NCBI GenBank assembly: GCA_025774405.1
Contig: JALGWB010000007.1
Coordinates: 1-22,051, forward strand
Source of the DNA: a bacterium
GTDB lineage: Bacteria; Arandabacterota; Arandabacteria; Arandabacterales; Arandabacteraceae
Direction: 5' to 3'
DNA length: 22,051 nt
Shown: piece by piece, positions 17,170 through 22,051 of the stretch
Layout of the letters: each line of letters opens with the position of its first letter
Numbering within the stretch: the first letter of the stretch is position 1
Made by a program: the position numbers and the translations under genes
Notes under the pieces: model-generated
Databases searched by the model: none
What the model was told of the DNA's origin: nothing
What the model saw: only the letters and a program-made list of their open reading frames with translations

Positions 17170-17178
17170 CCCTCCCCT
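17170..17178 (-). promoter_or_regulatory. Ribosome binding site deciding the subtilase start
   Basis: The minus strand reads AGGGGAGGG. It ends six bases before ATG 17163 but directly touches the in-frame ATG at 17169, so the downstream ATG is the likely start. Confidence 0.7.
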
Positions 17179-17367
17179 GTAGGACTATGGAAGTAACCAG
17201 ACTCCTGACCTGTTGTTACGCCAGGCACCACCTCCTTCAGGAATAGTAGATCAGACCAGAGTGAGACTGCCTGTTGGATAGCTGATTGCCAACCCTGCCC
17301 AGAGAAAACCGAAGAATGAAGGGATGTATCTTCAACTATTGCCCCGCTAAAATCTGCAATGGTCGCT

Positions 17368-17397
17368 ATTATACACCCAAATCCCACCCCGAGTCAA
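17368..17397 (-). promoter_or_regulatory. Sigma-70-type promoter of the subtilase, long leader
   Basis: The minus strand reads TTGACT (17397-17392), an 18-base spacer, then TATAAT (17373-17368): 5/6 and 6/6 matches. Transcription would begin near 17361, leaving a leader of about 198 nt before the subtilase ATG. I found no known riboswitch or attenuator in that leader, though its length leaves room for regulation. Confidence 0.75.
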
Positions 17398-17687
17398 TGC
17401 CAATAGCATCGCACTTCGGCATGAGAAAAGACGGCAAACTTCATGACGTGATCAATTGCAGGATTCGGACCAACTCGCGATAGCCTGGCTGCTGACAGAC
17501 TTGCCGGTCCATTCACCCCGCCAACAATCTGCCATCTCAGGAACGCATGCAGGTCAATCCACCTCACCAGTCAGTATCTGAAGGATTGGTGTACTCACTC
17601 ATGGCTATATTCGGACTCTGCAAATAACCAGAAGACTAGCAACGGAGTGAGGTGTGAAGAGGCTTCCTGCAGAACCCCGAGATGAGA
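17398..17687 (-). other. Intergenic stretch with no supported gene
   Basis: These 290 bases lie between the subtilase promoter and tRNA-Trp. They contain only very short open frames (one of 12 codons begins just downstream of the tRNA on the minus strand), no convincing ribosome site with a conserved-looking product, no strong terminator for the tRNA, and no repeats I can see. Confidence 0.5.
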
Positions 17688-17764
17688 TGGCAGGCGTGGC
17701 AGGACTCGAACCCGCAACCCCCGGTTTTGGAGACCGGTGCTCTAGCCAGTTGAGCTACACGCCT
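17688..17764 (-). tRNA. tRNA-Trp (anticodon CCA)
   Basis: The minus strand folds as a complete tRNA. Acceptor stem AGGCGTG / CACGCCT, D-stem GCTC / GAGC, anticodon stem CCGGT / ACCGG with loop CTCCAAA giving anticodon CCA for UGG (Trp), T-stem GCGGG / CCTGC (one G-U) with loop TTCGAGT. The discriminator is G, as expected for bacterial tRNA-Trp, and the 3' CCA is encoded (17690-17688). It stands alone between uvrA and the subtilase rather than beside secE/nusG as in many bacteria. Confidence 0.95.
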
Positions 17765-17826
17765 ACCGAAGGGTTATGCCGCATGACCTCAAACCAAGAG
17801 GCCGGATTCTGCTACGCTTGAAGCTG

Positions 17827-17855
17827 AGATTAGCAAGACATCATGCGTTAGTCAA
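17827..17855 (-). promoter_or_regulatory. Possible promoter of tRNA-Trp
   Basis: The minus strand reads TTGACT (17855-17850), a 17-base spacer, then TAATCT (17832-17827). The -35 is 5/6 but the -10 only 3/6. It starts just after the uvrA stop and would give a leader of about 55 nt before the mature tRNA. Confidence 0.4.
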
Positions 17856-17858
17856 GTG

Positions 17859-20609
17859 CTAAGCGAGCGTGATCACCTTGCGAAGCAGCTGCCCCGTATA
17901 CGAGTGCTTGCATTTTGCGATTTCATGAGGCGTTCCCTCGGCAACAATTTCGCCACCTCTGTCGCCACCCTCAGGACCAAGATCTATGATATGATCTGCA
18001 CACTTTATCACCTCAAGATTGTGCTCGATGACCACCACGGTATTGCCACTCTGAACAAGCTTCCGCAAGACCCTGATAAGGTTAGATATGTCATGTAGAT
18101 GAAGCCCTGTGGTCGGCTCATCCATGATGTAGAGGATCCGATTGCCATCACTTCTTGCTATCTCCCTGGCAATTTTGAGCCGCTGAGCCTCTCCACCTGA
18201 AAGCGTATTAGCCGGCTGACCAAGCTTGATATAGCCCAATCCAACCTCTTTGAGTAAGTAAAGCTGAGGCAGCACACTACTCTCATGCTGAAACAGTTCT
18301 ATGGCCTCTTCAACCGTCATATCAAGCACATCACTGATCGATTTGCCCCGGTACATGACTTCGAGCACTGTCTTCTTGTAGCGCCGACCCTGACATTCCT
18401 CACACGGAACGTAGATATCAGCCATGAAGTGCATCTCGATCTTGAGAGCCCCTTCCCCTCCACACACGTCACACCTTCCCTCCGGCAGGTTGAAAGAAAA
18501 CGTCGAGCGAGTGTAGCCTCTACTCCTGGCCTCTCTTGTGCTCGCAAAGACAGCCCTTATAGCATCGAATCCTTTCACATAGGTGATTGGATTGGCCCTG
18601 GGCGTCTTACCAATTGGTGACTGGTCAACGAGTACAGCATCTCTGATCTGCTCGATTCCATCGATACCGTCATGCCTTCCAATCCTTTCCACAGCGGTCG
18701 TGCGCGACCTGACCGCATTATAGAGGATATCCTCCACAAGAGTGCTTTTGCCCGAACCAGAGACACCGGTGATGCACACAAGTGAATAAAGGGGAATACG
18801 AACATCAATACCCTTGAGATTGTGCTCAGTTGCATTACGAATCACAAGACACGATGTCTCCTGCTTACACGATTGCCGCTCACAACGGATTTTGAGCTTG
18901 CCAGCCAGATACCTGCCTGTCAGTGAGCGCCTTGCCTTGGCAAGCTTACTCGGTGCTCCCTTAAACAGGACTCGTCCACCTGCCTTGCCCGCACCGGGTC
19001 CGAGATCTACCACATGGTCGCTTGCTCGAATAACCTGCGGATCATGCTCAACAACAACCACGGTATTTCCGTGAAGTGTCAACTTTTTCAGAACATCGAG
19101 GAGCCGTCCAGTATCCCTTGCATGTAAACCGATGGTAGGTTCATCGAGTACATAGAGTGTCCCCGTCAGCCCCGATCCCAGAGCACTCGACAGATTGATG
19201 CGTTGAGCTTCGCCTCCTGACAGTGTCTTCGATTGCCGATCGAGGGTAAGATAATCCAGTCCAACATCAACCAGATAAGTAATACGCGAGCCTATCTCCC
19301 TCAGAATATCATCAGCAACCGTCTGCTCGCTTTCACTCAATGTGAGCTCTTCGAAGAATTGCTTGAGACTCCCAATATCCAGAGCTGCAACTTCGGCTAT
19401 GTTCTTGCCTGCAATTCTCACTCGCAAGGCTTCCGGTCTCAGGCGTGCTCCCTTACACTCAGGACAATCTCGCAAGCTCATGTATCTTTTGGCAAAGAAG
19501 CGTGCATAGGCACGGTAGCCCTTGGCGCGCAACCGCTCAAGAAAGCCGATGACTCCCGGAAATCTCCCATGACCGTATAATGCCACCTCCTGCTGAGCCT
19601 TGCTCAATCGCTTGAAGGCAACATTGGTCGGAATACCCTGCGCCTGGCATGTTCTGAGCATCCACTGCTTGAAATAATTGAATTGCGGTCGTGCCCATGG
19701 CTCAATGGCATCACCCTGGAGAGTTCGATCCTTATTGGGGACAATCAGGTTTATGTCAAACTCGAGCTTATTGCCGAAGCCCCGGCATTCGGGACATGCC
19801 CCACGGGGACTGTTGAAAGAGAACTGCAAGGGTGATGGTGATTCGTATGTCATTCCACACTGCGGACATCTTAGCCCCGTGAAAATTCTATACGTCTTCC
19901 CTTCTGCAGTGAAAAGTTTGGCTTCACCGCTCTTGCTCATAGAAAGGGCAAGATCGACAGATTCAGCTATCCTTGACCTGTTGGCCTCACTTACTGTGAC
20001 ACGGTCCACTATAAGGTCAATTGTCTCCCCGGGCTCGATCTGGCTTTCGTCGATAGAATTTATCTCATAGACCTTACCATCCCTCAAGATGCGAGCAAAA
20101 CCCAGTGATAGCAAGTTTGATTTCAAGCCCTGAGGTGAGGCCACCTTGTATGGACACCCGATCATCAGCAGGCTGCCCTGCGCCATCTCGAATGCCAGAT
20201 CTGATGCTTGCTGTGTCCCACCCCGCTTGACAGGAACATCACACATGTCGCAATAGATAATACCTATTCTCGCATAAAGTAATCTCAGAAGATCATAGAT
20301 TTCAGTTGCTGTCCCAACCGTTGAGCGCGATGTCTTTGTGGGATTCGTTTGCTGGACAGCCACCGCCGGAGGCAATCCCTGGATCTCATCCACATCGGGA
20401 CGAGCTACCCTCTCAAGGAACTGCCGGGCATATGTTGAAAGTGACTCCACATAGCGACGCTGCCCCTCACCATATATTGTATCAAAGGCCAGGCTAGACT
20501 TGCCTGAGCCGCTCACTCCTGTGATAACCGTTATTTTACGATGCGGAATTCTCAGACTGATCTCTTTGAGATTGTGTTGGCGTGCACGCTTGATTACAAT
20601 GGCATCCAT
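17859..20609 (-). CDS. uvrA: Excinuclease ABC subunit A
   Basis: A 916-residue UvrA (usual about 940), the damage-recognising ATPase dimer of nucleotide excision repair, which loads UvrB. Two ABC modules are complete: Walker A GVSGSGKSS (31-39) and GVSGSGKST (615-623), signatures LSGGEAQR (463-470 and 803-810), and Walker B VLDEPT / IMDEPT. Zinc modules: Cys248, Cys251, Cys272, Cys275 in the insertion of the first module, and Cys713, Cys716, Cys736, Cys739 in the second; an extra CDMC pair sits at 120-123. The 3' end is the canonical glycine-rich region shortened, which explains the lower length. ATG 20609 has only a weak GAGCGAAG upstream. It is a single gene with its own promoter; uvrB and uvrC are not nearby and no LexA box is obvious. 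Confidence 0.97.
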   Translation of the reverse strand: MDAIVIKRARQHNLKEISLRIPHRKITVITGVSGSGKSSLAFDTIYGEGQRRYVESLSTYARQFLERVARPDVDEIQGLPPAVAVQQTNPTKTSRSTVGTATEIYDLLRLLYARIGIIYCDMCDVPVKRGGTQQASDLAFEMAQGSLLMIGCPYKVASPQGLKSNLLSLGFARILRDGKVYEINSIDESQIEPGETIDLIVDRVTVSEANRSRIAESVDLALSMSKSGEAKLFTAEGKTYRIFTGLRCPQCGMTYESPSPLQFSFNSPRGACPECRGFGNKLEFDINLIVPNKDRTLQGDAIEPWARPQFNYFKQWMLRTCQAQGIPTNVAFKRLSKAQQEVALYGHGRFPGVIGFLERLRAKGYRAYARFFAKRYMSLRDCPECKGARLRPEALRVRIAGKNIAEVAALDIGSLKQFFEELTLSESEQTVADDILREIGSRITYLVDVGLDYLTLDRQSKTLSGGEAQRINLSSALGSGLTGTLYVLDEPTIGLHARDTGRLLDVLKKLTLHGNTVVVVEHDPQVIRASDHVVDLGPGAGKAGGRVLFKGAPSKLAKARRSLTGRYLAGKLKIRCERQSCKQETSCLVIRNATEHNLKGIDVRIPLYSLVCITGVSGSGKSTLVEDILYNAVRSRTTAVERIGRHDGIDGIEQIRDAVLVDQSPIGKTPRANPITYVKGFDAIRAVFASTREARSRGYTRSTFSFNLPEGRCDVCGGEGALKIEMHFMADIYVPCEECQGRRYKKTVLEVMYRGKSISDVLDMTVEEAIELFQHESSVLPQLYLLKEVGLGYIKLGQPANTLSGGEAQRLKIAREIARSDGNRILYIMDEPTTGLHLHDISNLIRVLRKLVQSGNTVVVIEHNLEVIKCADHIIDLGPEGGDRGGEIVAEGTPHEIAKCKHSYTGQLLRKVITLA

Positions 20610-20648
20610 CTTCGCTCAAACCCAAGTTCCCACCTGACCGCTGATACG

Positions 20649-20677
20649 ATTATAGGCGCCCGATCTCTCCTGCGCAA
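20649..20677 (-). promoter_or_regulatory. Promoter of uvrA
   Basis: The minus strand reads TTGCGC (20677-20672), a 17-base spacer, then a perfect TATAAT (20654-20649). Transcription would start near 20642, about 33 bases before the uvrA ATG. The -35 is only 3/6, which suggests help from an activator or moderate strength. Confidence 0.62.
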
Positions 20678-20711
20678 GTCGGCACGGATTCCGATGCTCA
20701 TAATACACTAC

Positions 20712-20739
20712 TTTATATACTTACCCTAATTAGTTGCAA
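20712..20739 (-). promoter_or_regulatory. Possible second, upstream uvrA promoter
   Basis: The minus strand reads TTGCAA (20739-20734), a 16-base spacer, then TATAAA (20717-20712), 4/6 and 5/6 matches, in a notably A+T-rich patch. It lies about 60 bases upstream of the better-placed uvrA promoter. Confidence 0.35.
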
Positions 20740-20818
20740 TTACAGGGATTACACGAGTCAATCTTGCCATTTTCGAACCTTTATGCGGGCGACGTTAGCG
20801 GCCCGAAAACTTGATGGG

Positions 20819-20848
20819 TTGACTTTGAGCAGTGGATTTGGTTACAAT
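20819..20848 (+). promoter_or_regulatory. Plus-strand sigma-70-type promoter in front of the hairpin element
   Basis: TTGACT (20819-20824), an 18-base spacer, then TACAAT (20843-20848): both boxes are 5/6. No open reading frame follows on the plus strand. The predicted start, about seven bases after the -10, falls at 20855, exactly the first base of the closing stem of the structured element. Confidence 0.6.
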
Positions 20849-20854
20849 TTTAGT

Positions 20855-20980
20855 GGTCAGGCATCTCGCCTTAGCGGTGTGCTCCTGACGCCCTGAACCG
20901 ATCGCACTCGTGAGCAAGTTATGAGCTCGCCCCTGGGTTCACACGAGTGAGGAGGCACCTTAGGGCTTGATCGCCTGACC
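20855..20980 (+). ncRNA. Putative structured small RNA (family not recognised)
   Basis: About 126 bases that fold into one long imperfect hairpin. The closing stem GGTCAGGC (20855-20862) pairs perfectly with GCCTGACC (20973-20980). A symmetrical 13 x 13 internal loop follows. Then GGTGTGCTCCT (20876-20886) pairs with AGGAGGCACC (20950-20959) with one bulged G and one G-U pair. After an 18-base one-sided loop, CACTCGTG (20905-20912) pairs perfectly with CACGAGTG (20942-20949), enclosing a small GAGC/GCTC stem. A promoter on the plus strand points at its first base. A stem with a large central bubble recalls 6S RNA, but it is shorter than usual and I cannot confirm that family; the SRP tetraloop motif is absent. 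No clear terminator follows, so the 3' end is a guess, and it could instead be a 3' element of the minus-strand KamA mRNA. Confidence 0.42.
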
Positions 20981-20989
20981 CTTCACTAC

Positions 20990-22051
20990 TCACTGAGCCT
21001 GTTCCCTCAATTCATCCCAGAGCAGATCGTGAGCATGTAGCACTTTCACAGATGGCACTTGCGGTAGATCATCTAGCCAGCCAGCGTTGGTGGTCAGTCT
21101 TCTCCTGAAGAGCCTGCCAACACGATTAGGATCACGCGCCTGATGGTATTTCAGAAGTATTTCGTTGCCGCTGACACCAACGATTTCGATCTTACCACTC
21201 CTGTGTGACATGACATAGCGGAAGCGCTTACTTGGTCCATCGAGAAGCTTCTTGCACTCCTCAATAATAGTGCACCCGCGTTTGAGCGGAACCTGGAAGT
21301 GGCGCTTGACACGCCTTACGGGTCGGCACTGAAACACATAATACGGACTTATGCCAATGCCTGTCAGCTTAGCTTGAAGCTCAGCCATCACCTCTGGGTC
21401 GTCATTGACACCCTTGAGCAGGATTGTCTGATTGAGAATGACCAGGCCCGCATCAAGCAACCTTGAGATGGCCTGCGTAGATTTATCAGTAATCTCCCGC
21501 GGATGATTGAACTGAGTCACGATGTAAAGCCTCTTGATCTTTTTCGAATATCGTCTGAGAGTATTCCTCAAATTATCATCAGTGAGGATCCGATCTGGAA
21601 ATGTAACAGGTATCCTCGATCCTATCCGAATGAACTCAAGATGGGATATACGAGTCAGTCTATCCAGGAAAGCCTCAATGACATTCGTTCTCAGAACCAG
21701 CGGGTCACCGCCACTCAGCAGGACATTGGTAATCTCGGTGTGTTCTTCTATGTATCTGGCCGCATTGCCGAATCGGCTCATAACCTCGTTCGTCGGCAAG
21801 CCGACCAGCCTCTTCCTGAAACAATGCCTGCAATACATGGCACACCGATTAGTAGTCAATATGAGTGCTGTCTGAGGATACTTGTGCTGGAGCCCTGGCA
21901 TCTTGGTGTTGTCTGCTTCCCCACTGGTGTCATATGAGCCTGAAAGATCCAGCTCTTCAACGTCCGGGATAGCCATCCTCCTCAGAGGGTCGTGAGGATC
22001 AGTCCAGTCAATCAGCGAGAGATAGTAGCGTGGAATACGCATTGGATGAAT
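20990..22051 (-). CDS. KamA-family radical SAM protein (5' end outside the window)
   Basis: A lysine 2,3-aminomutase-like radical SAM protein. The frame is open to the window edge (residues IHP precede Met at 22042), and family members have a further N-terminal part before the MRIPRYYLSLID motif, so the gene is taken as truncated here; at least 353 residues are visible. The SAM/4Fe-4S motif is CAMYCRHC, at residues 67-74 counted from that Met, followed by LLSGGDPL and RIGSRIPVTFP, all family hallmarks. The PGGGGK motif that holds the PLP lysine in true lysine aminomutases is not present; the matching stretch reads SHRSGKIEIVG, with one Lys that might or might not serve. The long basic C-terminal tail (KYHQARDPNRVGRLFRRRL) is also outside the classic enzyme. 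It could be an aminomutase for another substrate or a PLP-independent relative. Its stop is ten bases from the hairpin element. Confidence 0.88.
   Translation of the reverse strand: MHPMRIPRYYLSLIDWTDPHDPLRRMAIPDVEELDLSGSYDTSGEADNTKMPGLQHKYPQTALILTTNRCAMYCRHCFRKRLVGLPTNEVMSRFGNAARYIEEHTEITNVLLSGGDPLVLRTNVIEAFLDRLTRISHLEFIRIGSRIPVTFPDRILTDDNLRNTLRRYSKKIKRLYIVTQFNHPREITDKSTQAISRLLDAGLVILNQTILLKGVNDDPEVMAELQAKLTGIGISPYYVFQCRPVRRVKRHFQVPLKRGCTIIEECKKLLDGPSKRFRYVMSHRSGKIEIVGVSGNEILLKYHQARDPNRVGRLFRRRLTTNAGWLDDLPQVPSVKVLHAHDLLWDELREQAQ

Noticed and set aside
17160..17387. 75-codon minus-strand frame in the subtilase leader, ending at the subtilase ATG
   Set aside because: Its first codons lie inside the promoter boxes, so they would not be transcribed. 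A shorter internal GTG start is too close to its GGAGG (two bases) to be convincing.
17585..17625. Twelve-codon minus-strand frame ending in a Trp codon just downstream of tRNA-Trp
   Set aside because: No ribosome site, no terminator/antiterminator pair and no tryptophan genes after it; chance is the simpler explanation.
20610..20700. LexA/SOS operator in front of uvrA
   Set aside because: I found no CTGT-N8-ACAG or GAAC-N4-GTTC type palindrome near the uvrA promoter.
20786..20805. CGGGC / GCCCG inverted repeat as a terminator
   Set aside because: Only five base pairs with a ten-base loop and no T-run after it on either strand.
20855..20980. SRP (4.5S) RNA as identity of the hairpin element
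   Set aside because: Neither strand has the conserved GGAA-type tetraloop with its flanking asymmetric loop sequence.

Overview
This window reads as bacterial chromosome, densely packed with genes, probably from an uncultured lineage of the Fibrobacteres-Chlorobi-Bacteroidetes (FCB) superphylum or a neighbouring candidate phylum (Zixibacteria, Eisenbacteria or WOR-3 type). The main clue is a secreted subtilase ending in a FlgD-Ig / type-A sorting-like domain. A K+-dependent membrane pyrophosphatase and many radical-SAM and Fe-S proteins fit that picture. The phylum is an inference from gene content only. I see no insertion sequence, phage gene or CRISPR array.

Layout. (1) 152-4799, plus strand: a PflA-like radical SAM protein, a PAS/GAF protein with no output domain, and a large GAF-GAF-PAS-PAS-HisKA protein that stops right after its phospho-acceptor domain and has no ATP-binding domain. 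Its last 54 bases overlap the end of the convergent hppA. (2) 14588-4746, minus strand, eight genes nearly end to end: aldo/keto reductase with two Fe-S motifs, MnmA-like PP-loop sulfurtransferase, CCA-adding-type nucleotidyltransferase, then (from a strong internal promoter at 11158-11187) a lipoprotein, thioredoxin, a divergent ketol-acid reductoisomerase-like protein, a lone molybdopterin hydroxylase large subunit, and the pyrophosphatase. (3) 17163-14788, minus: the secreted subtilase with its own consensus promoter, a leader of about 200 nt and a 15-bp hairpin after its stop. (4) 17764-17688, minus: tRNA-Trp(CCA) with encoded CCA. (5) 20609-17859, minus: uvrA. (6) 20610-20989: an intergenic region with a uvrA promoter (minus) and, on the plus strand, a near-consensus promoter placed so that transcription would start at the first base of a long imperfect hairpin, which I propose as an unrecognised small RNA gene. 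(7) 22051-20990, minus: a KamA-family radical SAM protein cut by the window edge.

How the genes fit together. The upper half of the long minus-strand cluster is tRNA maturation (2-thiolation-type enzyme plus CCA addition), stop and start codons overlapping. The lower half looks like a redox or metabolic module: thioredoxin, an IlvC-like reductase missing a histidine expected at the active site, and a Mo-hydroxylase subunit lacking its FAD and 2Fe-2S partners, joined by overlapping stop/start codons. The plus-strand operon looks like a sensory unit whose kinase must obtain its catalytic domain from another protein or act without phosphorylation. The most unusual points are the catalytic-domain-less kinase, the trx / IlvC-like / Mo-hydroxylase cluster, and the putative small RNA next to uvrA.
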